From assembly GCF_037081835.1 (NCBI RefSeq), contig NZ_CP146516.1:124001-188000 (forward strand): a stretch of DNA of 64,000 nt, given 5' to 3'. The position numbers and the translations under genes were made by a program. Of the stretch, positions 26,911 to 35,277 are shown piece by piece. The stretch's first letter is position 1, and every line of letters begins with the position of its first letter. The notes under the pieces were generated by a model. It saw only the letters and a list, made by a program, of their open reading frames with translations, did no database searches and was not told where the DNA came from. This DNA is from Spirobacillus cienkowskii. Lineage in GTDB: Bacteria > Bdellovibrionota_B > Oligoflexia > Silvanigrellales > Silvanigrellaceae.

Positions 26911-26995
26911 AGGAGGATTTGAAAAAAATCCAACTTTATGGTCTGGGGCATTTTCATGGAAAGTTCCTTTTAAAGGAAATAAAAATATAAAATGA
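26885..26995 (+). pseudogene. displaced 3' end of the exported-protein gene (+1 frame)
   Basis: Open +1 frame immediately after a stop at 26882-26884. It encodes about 36 residues of normal composition with Trp and Gly-rich strands, and ends with TGA inside an ATGA overlap with the GNAT gene, as do other junctions of this operon. It has no start of its own. Confidence 0.6.
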
Positions 26996-27588
26996 ATAAA
27001 GTAAATTTAGAAAATCCAGATTGTAAACAAATAGTCTGTATTAGTAAAGGTAATTTATATTTAAGTGAAATTAGTGACAATGTAGCGCCTATATTTATTT
27101 CTAATAATTTATTAGAAATAAGTTATTTAGAAAATTTGTTATCTTATGATAAAATATCAGAAACTGTATATTTAATTTGTAAGAATGATATTTATGCACC
27201 TAGTTTAAATTTATTAAAAAAATTTTATGATAACTTAAATCTTGAACAAAACAGCTCTTGTTTTTTAGGAGCTATTTTTGTTTTTCAAAATAAAAACTTA
27301 ATCGCATTTTTAAATTTTAATGTTACATACGAAGATTGCGAAATAGAGTATACTTGTGTAAGCAAAGATTTTAAGAAAAAAGGTGTTGCTAGCTTAATGT
27401 TATTTTATCTAGATGATTTTTGTAAAAAAATAGCAAATAATAAAGTTAATAAAATTTTACTCGAAGTTGGAGAAAATAATTTGCCAGCAATTCATCTTTA
27501 CAAAAAATTTAACTTTAATAAAGTTAGTGAGAGAAAAAAATATTATAAAAATAGTGAAAATGCTTTAATTTTGGAGAAAAAAATTTGA
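26992..27588 (+). CDS. GNAT-family N-acetyltransferase (RimI-like)
   Basis: A 198-residue protein with a C-terminal GNAT domain. 'CVSKDFKKKGVASLMLFYLDDF' is the acetyl-CoA pyrophosphate-binding motif A (R/QxxGxG/A variant, here KKKGVA), and 'LLEVGENNLPAIHLYKKFNF' is motif B as in RimI-type protein N-terminal acetyltransferases. The N-terminal about 80 residues are unrecognised. Acceptor unknown. It is translationally coupled on both sides: the start overlaps the previous (shifted) stop, and the stop overlaps the TTG start of the heptosyltransferase gene. Position in an envelope operon would also allow a sugar acetyltransferase role. Confidence 0.85.
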   Translation: MNKVNLENPDCKQIVCISKGNLYLSEISDNVAPIFISNNLLEISYLENLLSYDKISETVYLICKNDIYAPSLNLLKKFYDNLNLEQNSSCFLGAIFVFQNKNLIAFLNFNVTYEDCEIEYTCVSKDFKKKGVASLMLFYLDDFCKKIANNKVNKILLEVGENNLPAIHLYKKFNFNKVSERKKYYKNSENALILEKKI

Positions 27589-28658
27589 AAGTTGGAATTC
27601 TTCATACAGCATTTATAGGTGATATTGTATTACTTGGTTTGTTAATAGAGGCTCTTTACACAGATAAACATGAAATATATTTAATAATTAAAAAAGAATC
27701 ATTATTACTGTATAATAATGATTATAGAATAAAAAAATGTATAGCTATAGATAAAAAATCTGGTTTTAAAAAAATTAAATCAATTTTTTTAATTTCTCAA
27801 CAAATTAAATCTTTGTCTCTTGATGTAATTTTAGTGCCGCATAAATCTGTTACAACAGCTTTATGCGTGCTTTTTGCAAAAGTTCCTAAAAGTATTGGTT
27901 TTAATGATAGTGCTTTAAAATTTGTATATCGCGAACTTATGCCTTTTAATAAAAGCAAACATGAATGTTTACGGTGTTTAGATTTAGCACCAAGGTGGCT
28001 TTTATCTGAAGCTTCTTATCAAATTGCATTAAAAATTTCTAGACCTATTTTAATTCCTAATAAAAGTTTGTCTATTTTTAATGAAAAAAATCCGGATTTT
28101 TTTAGCAAAGAAAGTTTTTATTTTATTGTGAATCCTGGTTCTGCATGGGCAACTAAAAAGTATCCAGCTTTAAATTTTGCAAAAGCAATTTTTTTAATAT
28201 TAAGTAACTCACAAAATTTAACTTGTATTTTAGCTGGATCGCGTAATGATTACAATGATATTAAATGTATATTAGATTATTTTGATGCATACCCACATTT
28301 AAAAAATAAAATTATTGATGTTAGCAAGTATTTGCCATTAGACGAATTTGTAACTTTGGTGTCTAAAGCGAGTTTTGTAATTGCAAATGACTCGAGTCCG
28401 GTGCATATTGCTTCTGCTTCTAATGTCCCTGTTGTTGTTATTTTTGGACCAACTAGTTGGACTTTTGGTTTTTATCCGACTTCAGAAAAAAGCACGATTC
28501 TAGTTTACCGCGATGCAGCAGGAAATACGCTTTCTTGCCATCCTTGTACAAATCATGGTTCAAGTGTATGCCCTGAAAAGCATTTTAAATGTATGCGTGA
28601 ATTGTCTCCAGAAATTATTTTAGACTCTGTTCAGAAGATGTTGCCACATTTTTTTTAA
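27585..28658 (+). CDS. glycosyltransferase family 9 (heptosyltransferase II-like)
   Basis: A 357-residue GT9 protein of the ADP-heptose:LPS heptosyltransferase type. 'FIGDIVLLGLLIEAL' at the N-terminus is the acceptor-domain entry. 'VNPGSAWATKKYP' is the conserved nucleotide-sugar region (GSAW..K.WP). 'VIANDSSPVHIASASNVPVVVIFGPTSW' contains the donor-binding D-S/T-x-x-x-H. It should add heptose to the LPS inner core at the inner face of the cytoplasmic membrane. TTG start at 27585 with GGAG 8 bases upstream, overlapping the previous stop. Its operon includes a type III polyketide synthase, which is unusual for LPS core genes. Confidence 0.88.
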   Translation: MKVGILHTAFIGDIVLLGLLIEALYTDKHEIYLIIKKESLLLYNNDYRIKKCIAIDKKSGFKKIKSIFLISQQIKSLSLDVILVPHKSVTTALCVLFAKVPKSIGFNDSALKFVYRELMPFNKSKHECLRCLDLAPRWLLSEASYQIALKISRPILIPNKSLSIFNEKNPDFFSKESFYFIVNPGSAWATKKYPALNFAKAIFLILSNSQNLTCILAGSRNDYNDIKCILDYFDAYPHLKNKIIDVSKYLPLDEFVTLVSKASFVIANDSSPVHIASASNVPVVVIFGPTSWTFGFYPTSEKSTILVYRDAAGNTLSCHPCTNHGSSVCPEKHFKCMRELSPEIILDSVQKMLPHFF

Positions 28659-28675
28659 TAGGATAGGGAGTGTTT

Positions 28676-29860
28676 ATGATTCCTGTTTTAGGTAACTTCA
28701 TTGTAAAAAGACCACAGTTTGAAGTTGCACAGCACAATGCGTTAAACTGGATCTCGCAAGCTCATGCTCTTGCAAAATATAATGAAAATTTAAATTCTCC
28801 TGATTCTAAATCATTAGAAAAAATAAATTACTTAATGAATAATTATGTTAATCGTTTTGCTTGTGGCCCCGAAAAAATTTCTAATCGAGGCACATGTATT
28901 CCTGATTTTCTCCATACAAATTGGGATGAAATGCAATTGTTTAATTTAAAAAATAATAATTGCAGTCCAACTATTAAAGAAAAAATGCTTTTTTTTAACG
29001 AAATAGTTGGAAAAGTTTTTGAGGACTTATACTCTGAAGTAAATGTGCCACCAAAAAATATAATTCATGTAACCTGTACAGGCTACTCTTCACCTTCAGC
29101 AGCGCAAATTTTAGTTTCCAAAATGGGATGGGGCGATTTTACAAAAATTTATCATGCATACCATATGGGTTGTTACGCCGCTCTTCCTACGTTGCGAGTG
29201 GCGCAAGGTTACTTATTACAAGATAATTTAGAAAACGCGCTTACTAGCAATATTAAAGGTCGAGTGGATATTGTTCATACAGAACTATGTACGTTGCATT
29301 TTAATCCTTATTTGCATGATCCTGGTCAGTTTGTAGTGCAAAGTTTATTTGCAGATGGATTTATTTATTATTCATTGTTTGAAAAGAATGCATTTTATCG
29401 TTATGGATTGAATAAAGGTTTAGAAATTTTAGCAACTCATGAGATGATTATTTCACACACTTTAGATGCAATGTCTTGGGATTTGTCTGAAAGTGGTTTT
29501 TATATGAGTTTATCTGGTAAAGTTCCTGCTGTTATTGCAGAAAATATTTTTAATTTTATTGAAAAATTATTTTCGAAAACAGAATATTCTTATGCTGAAA
29601 TTAAGGATAATGCATTATATGCTGTGCATCCAGGTGGCCCTAAAATAATTAAATTGATAAAAGATGTGTTAGATTTATCAGATAAAAATATTGAATTTAG
29701 TGAATTGATACTTAAAAATTATGGTAATATGTCTTCGGCAACGTTACCGCATATTTGGAATGAAATAATTAACTCAAACGTACAGGCTGGTACTTTAGTA
29801 GTGAGTTTAGCATTTGGCCCTGGTTTAACTGTGGTTGGTTCGTTAATGAGAATTGTATGA
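28676..29860 (+). CDS. type III polyketide synthase (chalcone/stilbene-synthase-like)
   Basis: A 394-residue thiolase-fold protein with the type III PKS triad: Cys in 'HMGCYAALPTLRVA' (about residue 165), His in 'AVHPGGPKI' (about 317), and Asn in 'LKNYGNMSSAT' (about 349). 'VTCTGYSSPSA' is the N-terminal-half signature. These enzymes iteratively condense malonyl-CoA onto a starter acyl-CoA; bacterial examples make alkylresorcinols/alkylpyrones (phenolic lipids) or naphthols. The start is the ATG at 28676 with AGGGAG 5 bases upstream; an in-frame GTG at 28670 overlaps the SD. It is coupled by ATGA to a membrane protein and then a methyltransferase, as in phenolic-lipid operons such as srsAB. 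Starter and chain length cannot be read from sequence. Confidence 0.9.
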   Translation: MIPVLGNFIVKRPQFEVAQHNALNWISQAHALAKYNENLNSPDSKSLEKINYLMNNYVNRFACGPEKISNRGTCIPDFLHTNWDEMQLFNLKNNNCSPTIKEKMLFFNEIVGKVFEDLYSEVNVPPKNIIHVTCTGYSSPSAAQILVSKMGWGDFTKIYHAYHMGCYAALPTLRVAQGYLLQDNLENALTSNIKGRVDIVHTELCTLHFNPYLHDPGQFVVQSLFADGFIYYSLFEKNAFYRYGLNKGLEILATHEMIISHTLDAMSWDLSESGFYMSLSGKVPAVIAENIFNFIEKLFSKTEYSYAEIKDNALYAVHPGGPKIIKLIKDVLDLSDKNIEFSELILKNYGNMSSATLPHIWNEIINSNVQAGTLVVSLAFGPGLTVVGSLMRIV

Positions 29861-30375
29861 ATTTGCTTGAGATTTTTTTTATTTTGATAATTTTGTTTCA
29901 CGCTTTTTTAATGCTAGTGGATGAGTTTTATTGTCATAAAAAAAGATGGCTTCCTAAGTGGGAAAGAATTGGACATCCCGTTGATACAGCGTGTTTTTTG
30001 CTTTGTTATATATTGGTAATTTTTTTTCCAATGAATAAAGCTGTATTTTTTGTTTTTTTAATAAATGCAGTTTTTTCGTGTTTTTTAATAGTTAAAGATG
30101 AAGCAGTGCATTTAAAATATGCAAATAGTTTTGAACAATATTTGCATGCTCTTTTGTTTGTTTTGCATCCCGTTATTTTATGTATTTTGTTTTTTTCTTG
30201 GTCTTTATTTGCTAAAACAGAGTTTTTATTTTTTAATTACTTTGATTTTAAGTTATTAAAATATGTAATTTTAACACAATTTATATTGGCTATAATATTT
30301 TTTTGGTATCAAATAATATATTGGAATTTTGTGATTAAGGATAATGTTTATGATGCAAAAAGAAATAGTAAATAA
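29857..30375 (+). CDS. polytopic membrane protein of the type III PKS operon, unknown
   Basis: A 172-residue protein with about five hydrophobic helices. I do not recognise the family. Charged/His clusters recur at helix ends: 'DEFYCHKKRWLPKWERIGHPVDT', 'KDEAVHLKYA', 'FEQYLHALLFVLHP'. Several His, Glu and Asp residues lying at membrane faces would suit metal binding (for example a membrane hydroxylase/desaturase) or lipid-substrate handling, but this is speculation. Its ATG overlaps the polyketide synthase stop (ATGA), and its 3' end overlaps the methyltransferase start by 26 bases, so the three are almost certainly expressed together. Confidence 0.78.
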   Translation: MNLLEIFFILIILFHAFLMLVDEFYCHKKRWLPKWERIGHPVDTACFLLCYILVIFFPMNKAVFFVFLINAVFSCFLIVKDEAVHLKYANSFEQYLHALLFVLHPVILCILFFSWSLFAKTEFLFFNYFDFKLLKYVILTQFILAIIFFWYQIIYWNFVIKDNVYDAKRNSK

Positions 30376-31093
30376 TGAGATTTACAAAAGTTTAGGTGAT
30401 AAGTGGTATACAGGAAACGACTATGTCGCCTTGTTAAGGGCAGAATCAAAAACAAGAAACCCTTGGATTTTAAATAATATTTATAAGAATAACTTTGTTG
30501 ATTCTAAGGTTTTGGATATTGGCTGTGGCGGTGGTTTACTTACTAATTATTTATCAAAGTTTAATTTTAATGTGACCGGAATTGATAATCAAGAAAATGC
30601 TTTGCATATTGCAAAAAAATATGATGAAAGTGGCTCTGTAACTTATAAAATAGCAGATGCTCATCAGTTGCCTTATGATAATGAAACGTTTGATGTCGTT
30701 TGTTCCTTAGATCTTTTTGAACACGTTGATGATTATACAAAAGTGATCAAAGAAGGTGTTAGAGTTTTAAAAAAAAATGGACTATTTTTCTTTCATACTT
30801 TTAACAGAAATTTGTTATCTTGGTTATTTGTTATTAAAGGTATGGAATGTTTTGTTAACAATACTCCTAAAAATTTGCATGTCTATCAATTTTTTATTAA
30901 ACCTAAAGAAATTATAAAAAATTTTTCTATTAATGATTGTTATTGTGTTGAAATAAAAGGTTTAACGCCAAATATATTTTCGAGTTCATTTGTTAATTTA
31001 ATTAAAAATGGTGAGGTTGACGAAAATTTTGATTTTTCTATCTCTCGAAATTTATTTACAGGCTATATAGGGTACGTTAAAAAAATAAGTTAA
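30350..31093 (+). CDS. SAM-dependent methyltransferase (UbiG-like)
   Basis: A class I methyltransferase of about 247 residues. SAM-binding motif I is 'VLDIGCGGGLLT', followed by acidic 'GIDNQ', motif 'IADAHQLPYDNETFDVV' and 'EHVDD'. The C-terminal region 'HTFNRNLLSWLF' closely follows the UbiG/COQ3 pattern (S..NR...SW). UbiG O-methylates polyprenyl catechols. Next to a type III PKS, an O-methylation of a phenolic-lipid ring is the natural inference, as for SrsB/BpsB-type partners, though those belong to a different methyltransferase type. I chose the ATG at 30350 with AAGGA 8 bases before; ATG at 30344 is too close to the SD. It is the last gene of the operon, converging on a chemoreceptor. 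Confidence 0.88.
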   Translation: MMQKEIVNNEIYKSLGDKWYTGNDYVALLRAESKTRNPWILNNIYKNNFVDSKVLDIGCGGGLLTNYLSKFNFNVTGIDNQENALHIAKKYDESGSVTYKIADAHQLPYDNETFDVVCSLDLFEHVDDYTKVIKEGVRVLKKNGLFFFHTFNRNLLSWLFVIKGMECFVNNTPKNLHVYQFFIKPKEIIKNFSINDCYCVEIKGLTPNIFSSSFVNLIKNGEVDENFDFSISRNLFTGYIGYVKKIS

Positions 31094-31099
31094 TGAGTT

Positions 31100-32602
31100 T
31101 TATTTTTTTCCTAAAACTAGCCGTTCAATTTCGCTTGTGGTTTTTGAGAGTTTTTTGCCTTGATCAACCAGTTCGTTAGAAGATTGCGCTGTTTCGTTCA
31201 CAGAGATTTGGTTTTTTTGCGTAGCGCGGTCAATTTCAGACATCGCTGTTGTAATTTGCCGCACCCCAATGTCTTGTTCTTGGGTAGCAGCAGAAATTTG
31301 TTCAATCACAGACACCATATTGATAATGTCTTCGGATATTTTAACAAAAGAATCTTGCGCGACTGTGGTAACGGATTTGCCTTCATTGATGCGATCTTTT
31401 GTGACCAGCAAAATTTTGTTCACTTCTTCTTGGCTTTTGGTAATGAGTTCCTGAATTTCGTGAGCAGATTTACCACTAATTTTAGCAAGATTTCCCACCT
31501 CTTCGGCCACCACGGCAAAACCTTTGCCGTATTCTCCTGCACGGGCAGACTCAATGGATGCATTCAATGATAACAGCTCTGTTTTAGAGACAATATCGTT
31601 AATCACAGAGGTTTTTGCATGAATTTGAGTGATAATTTGAGCGATATTTTGCAATTGATTGTTAGATTCTTGAATGGTTTCCATGCTGTTCACCAGTTTG
31701 TGCATGGTTTCTTGACTGTTTTCAGCTTTGCTTGCAGCATTTTTTGCAACATTTGTAGATTCTTTTGCATTTTCTGAGGTTTTGTTCACCATACTGGTGA
31801 TTTCGTTAATGGCTGCTGTGGTTTCGTGCACAGAGGCGGCTTGTTCGGTAACCGATTCTGAAAGCGATTGAGAACTATTTTTTAAAGTTTGCGAGATTTT
31901 CATTGTATTCTCGCCTTGGTGCTTTAATTCTGTAATAGCAGCTTTTATTGTCGCTGTAATGGAAAGAATCACAAGTGTAATAACTATTGCAATAATAATT
32001 GAAACAAGCAACACAGCGCTCATGGTCCAATTGGTAATGGTTGTTAAGCTTTCTCCAGCTTGTGTTGATTTTACTGCGCCTTCTGAATTATATTTTGACT
32101 CATTTGCAATCGCTTCTAGCAATTTAAATAATGCAGGACGACCCACAGTATTGTAGTGATTGAGGGCTTCGAGGCCTTCGCCTTTTTTCACGTGTTCGAG
32201 TTCTTCCTCATATGTTTTCATATATACTTCGTAGGCTGCCATTGTGGCATCGTAAAAAGGTTTTTCTCCTGGTGCCATGAGACCATTTTCACTATAGCCT
32301 TTGAGCTCTTTTTCTAAAGTGGCTTTAAAATTATTGAGATCTTCAAGGTTTTTGGGAAGTCTCTCTTGTTGTTTGGCAAGGGTATCTGCAATCACAAGCA
32401 CCGCTCTTCGAGATAAGTTGCCAAGGTATAAATTAATTTTGCCAAATGCTTCGATACTTGGCATCCATTCTTTTGCTGTAACCTGAGAATACACTTGTGT
32501 TTTATTAATCATGCTGATTGCATAGATACAGCAAAATAAAATAAGGGCTAGCAATATAGAAATGGACGTAAAAATTTTAAAAGCAAGACTTTTGTTTTCC
32601 AT
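31100..32602 (-). CDS. methyl-accepting chemotaxis protein (4HB-type sensor)
   Basis: A 500-residue receptor: membrane helix 1 (about residues 8-30), a helical periplasmic sensor of about 160 residues resembling a four-helix bundle, membrane helix 2 (about 190-218), then the cytoplasmic signalling coiled coil. The hairpin tip is '[35 protein letters not shown]', where the CheA/CheW-contacting core is well conserved. Only about 35 residues separate helix 2 from the adaptation segment '[16 protein letters not shown]', so a full HAMP domain seems absent. No CheR-binding pentapeptide is seen at the C-terminus. Close paralogue of the next receptor. The ligand is unknown. Confidence 0.93.
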   Translation of the reverse strand: MENKSLAFKIFTSISILLALILFCCIYAISMINKTQVYSQVTAKEWMPSIEAFGKINLYLGNLSRRAVLVIADTLAKQQERLPKNLEDLNNFKATLEKELKGYSENGLMAPGEKPFYDATMAAYEVYMKTYEEELEHVKKGEGLEALNHYNTVGRPALFKLLEAIANESKYNSEGAVKSTQAGESLTTITNWTMSAVLLVSIIIAIVITLVILSITATIKAAITELKHQGENTMKISQTLKNSSQSLSESVTEQAASVHETTAAINEITSMVNKTSENAKESTNVAKNAASKAENSQETMHKLVNSMETIQESNNQLQNIAQIITQIHAKTSVINDIVSKTELLSLNASIESARAGEYGKGFAVVAEEVGNLAKISGKSAHEIQELITKSQEEVNKILLVTKDRINEGKSVTTVAQDSFVKISEDIINMVSVIEQISAATQEQDIGVRQITTAMSEIDRATQKNQISVNETAQSSNELVDQGKKLSKTTSEIERLVLGKK

Positions 32603-32710
32603 TTAAAATAACCCCAAAAATAGAATAAATTATTCTTATATATCTATAATCGGAGCTTATTTGTTGTAAATTAAATAAATATTTGGATAATAAGTTTTTT
32701 AAAGATAATA

Positions 32711-34216
32711 TTACGTTAACTTACCTAGTATTAACAGCTCAATTTGACTTGTAGTTTTGGAGAGTTTTTCACCTTGGTTTACAAGTTCGTTAGAAGATTG
32801 CGCTGTTTCGTTCACAGAGATTTGGTTTTTTTGGGTAGCGCGGTCAATTTCAGACATCGCTGTTGTAATTTGCCGCACCCCGATGTCCTGCTCTTGGGTA
32901 GCAGCCGAAATTTGTTCAATCACAGACACCATATTGATAATGTCTTCAGAAATTTTAACAAAAGATTCTTGGGCTTCGTTGGTAACCGATTTGCCTTCAT
33001 TGATGCGATCTTTGGTTACAAGCAAAATTTTGTTCACTTCTTCTTGGCTTTTGGTAATGAGTTCTTGAATTTCGTGGGCAGATTTACCACTAATTTTAGC
33101 AAGATTTCCCACTTCTTCGGCCACTACGGCAAAGCCTTTGCCGTATTCGCCTGCACGGGCAGACTCAATGGATGCATTTAATGATAACAGTTCTGTTTTA
33201 GAGACAATATCGTTAATCACCGAGGTTTTAGCATGAATTTGATTGATAATTTGGGCAATATTTTGCAATTGGCTGTTTGATTCTTGAATGGTTTCCATGC
33301 TGTTCACCAGTTTATTCATGGTGTCTTGGCTATTTTCTGCTTTGCTTGCAGCACTTTTAGCAACATTTGTAGATTCTTTGGCATTTTCTGAGGTTTTGTT
33401 CACCATACTGGTGATTTCGTTAATAGCGGCTGTGGTTTCGTGCACAGATGCGGCTTGCTGCGCCGCAGAATCAGAAAGCGTTTGAGAGCTTTTTTTAAGG
33501 GTTTGTGAAATATTCATGGTACTCTCGCCTTGCTGTTTGAGTTCAATAATGGCTTTTTTAATTGTTGCAGTAATCGATAAAATAAGTGAAAAAATTCCTA
33601 AAGCAACTACAGCGGAACTGATTAGCACTATTGTCATTGTCCAATTTGTAATGGTTGTGAGGTTTGCGCCTTTTGAGGCAGAATTTTTAGCACCTTGAGA
33701 ATTAAATTGTGATTGCGCATCAATTTTTTCTGTTAAGTTAAAAATTAAATAGCGGCCTTCGTTATTATAATGATTTAGAGATTCTAACCCCTTGCCGCTT
33801 TTAACCAAATCCATTTCTATATCATAAGATTTGATGTATTCGTTGTAAGATTTTAATGTGGATTCATAGAGTTCTTCTTCGCCGGGTGCAATTTTGCCTG
33901 AGTCTTTATAGTCTTTGAGCTCTTTTTCCAAATTCGCTTTAAAACTATTGAGTTCGGCAATGGCTTTTTCTATTTTTTCGGTGTCTTTTGCAATGGCGCT
34001 GGCAATAGTAAGAATAGAGCGCCTTGATAGGTTGCCTACATTTAAATTAATACGGCTAAACGCTTCGATGCTTGGCAGCCATTGCTCAGATGTGTCTTTG
34101 GCGTATTCTTGGGTTTTGTTAATCATAATTATTGCATAAAAACAAGAAAACAAAATAAATATTAATAAAATTGAAATTGAAGAAAAAATTTTAAAAGCAA
34201 GGCTTTTGTTTTTCAA
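32711..34216 (-). CDS. methyl-accepting chemotaxis protein (paralogue of the 31.1 kb receptor)
   Basis: A 501-residue receptor with the same architecture as its neighbour: anchor, helical periplasmic domain, second membrane helix, and signalling coiled coil with tip '[19 protein letters not shown]'. The cytoplasmic parts of the two are almost identical in protein and very similar in DNA, whereas the periplasmic halves share pattern but many substitutions ('[24 protein letters not shown]' region conserved). This points to tandem duplication followed by sensor divergence. A full HAMP domain is again missing. It is transcribed toward the neighbour with a 108-base gap, so each may have its own promoter. 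Confidence 0.93.
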   Translation of the reverse strand: MKNKSLAFKIFSSISILLIFILFSCFYAIIMINKTQEYAKDTSEQWLPSIEAFSRINLNVGNLSRRSILTIASAIAKDTEKIEKAIAELNSFKANLEKELKDYKDSGKIAPGEEELYESTLKSYNEYIKSYDIEMDLVKSGKGLESLNHYNNEGRYLIFNLTEKIDAQSQFNSQGAKNSASKGANLTTITNWTMTIVLISSAVVALGIFSLILSITATIKKAIIELKQQGESTMNISQTLKKSSQTLSDSAAQQAASVHETTAAINEITSMVNKTSENAKESTNVAKSAASKAENSQDTMNKLVNSMETIQESNSQLQNIAQIINQIHAKTSVINDIVSKTELLSLNASIESARAGEYGKGFAVVAEEVGNLAKISGKSAHEIQELITKSQEEVNKILLVTKDRINEGKSVTNEAQESFVKISEDIINMVSVIEQISAATQEQDIGVRQITTAMSEIDRATQKNQISVNETAQSSNELVNQGEKLSKTTSQIELLILGKLT

Positions 34217-34375
34217 TTTTGTACTCCTATTGGTGCATTTAAAACAATACTGCTTAGAGTCATGTTAAATTATTTTTATCAATAAAAAAATATTTGCTCA
34301 GGTTTTTTAATTTTTTAAAAATGAGGTTTTTATGACGCCCTTTAGTGTTTAATGTTTTTTAATAAGGCAATTACT

Positions 34376-34702
34376 TTAGCTTGCCTTGTTTTTATTTAAA
34401 TATGCATTTAATGTGGTTTCTAAAGCATCTATTAGGATTTTTTGATCTGCAATAATTTTAGTTAATTTTCTTAATTCTAACTCATTTTTTGGTAAAATAT
34501 CATTAATTTTAGATTGGTTATTATTTTGATCTAAATAAACAAAGTATTTTCCATCTTTAATTTGGTGCTTTATTTTGCCATTTTTTATTTTTCTTCTAAG
34601 AGTTATTTCTGAAACAGATAGTATTTGTGCTGCTTCATTGAGTTTAACCCAGTTACCAGGCATTACTTCGGTTTTTTTTTGTTTAATAAGTTTTTTGATC
34701 AT
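34376..34702 (-). CDS. small HTH protein (excisionase/MerR-like) with coiled-coil tail
   Basis: A 108-residue protein whose residues 15-60 ('GNWVKLNEAAQILSVSEITLRRKIKNGKI') form a HTH_17/excisionase-type winged helix-turn-helix: 'NEAAQILSVSEITLRRKI' is the recognition helix pattern. The C-terminal half ('ELRKLTKIIADQKILIDALETTL') is a likely coiled coil for dimerisation. It should bind DNA as a small regulator. It starts 5 bases after a stand-alone receiver gene, so the two may form a signalling pair. An internal ATG (residue 14, 'MPGNW') is an alternative start. Confidence 0.75.
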   Translation of the reverse strand: MIKKLIKQKKTEVMPGNWVKLNEAAQILSVSEITLRRKIKNGKIKHQIKDGKYFVYLDQNNNQSKINDILPKNELELRKLTKIIADQKILIDALETTLNAYLNKNKAS

Positions 34703-34707
34703 AAATG

Positions 34708-35061
34708 TTACTCAATAAATTTTATTACATCTTCTATAGAATACGGTTTTTGAAAGCAGGTAAAGTTTTTGTGACTTTGTTTGTATTTTTCTATTCTTGA
34801 ATCTGCAGTATCGTCTCCAGTTGCAAGGATAAATTTACCATTAAATTTTTTAATTGTCTCTGATTCAAAAAAATCTATGCCATTTTCTCCATCAAGTAAA
34901 AATAAATCGCATATAATACATTTGATATCAGAATTATTGTTTAAAATTTCTTTTGCTTTTGTTAAATTTAAGGAGATTTCGGTTTGAAACCCTTTTCTTA
35001 TAAATCGTTTGCTTGTCATCTCTAACAAATCAGAATCATCGTCTATTAGCAATAACTTCAT
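34708..35061 (-). CDS. stand-alone response-regulator receiver domain
   Basis: A 117-residue CheY-like receiver with no output domain. The acidic pocket is at residues 7-9 ('LLIDDDSD'), the phospho-accepting Asp lies in 'CDLFLLDGENG' (about residue 52), the conserved Thr is in 'LATGDD', and the Lys in 'CFQKPYS'. It should be phosphorylated by a histidine kinase not present in this window. It lies within a cluster of four chemoreceptors and immediately precedes a HTH protein gene, so either chemotaxis or transcriptional output is possible. No CheA, CheW, CheR or CheB gene is seen here. Confidence 0.9.
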   Translation of the reverse strand: MKLLLIDDDSDLLEMTSKRFIRKGFQTEISLNLTKAKEILNNNSDIKCIICDLFLLDGENGIDFFESETIKKFNGKFILATGDDTADSRIEKYKQSHKNFTCFQKPYSIEDVIKFIE

Positions 35062-35184
35062 ATAATGTACCTTATTATTAGAGAATCTCCTTAAATCTTA
35101 AAATAAGTTTGCAGATTTTGGTAGTTTTTTTATTAAAATATTTTTAACAGGTATTGTGATGACACTTTTTATAAATTATAAAAA

Positions 35185-35243
35185 TTTATTCTTAAAGGTT
35201 AAAGTAGTTGATTTTTTCTTACTAATTTAACCTTTAAGAATAA
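35185..35243 (-). terminator. 18-bp perfect inverted repeat after the solute-binding protein gene
   Basis: Arms 35185-35202 and 35226-35243 are perfectly complementary (ttattcttaaaggttaaa) around a 23-base loop. It lies 34 bases past the stop of the substrate-binding protein on the minus strand, and the minus-strand sequence after the stem is U-rich (AUUUUUAUAAUUU). A terminator is the simplest reading, though the low-GC stem and long loop are unusual. Confidence 0.55.
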
Positions 35244-35277
35244 TTAAAGTTACATTGATTATTGTATTTAAAATTAA

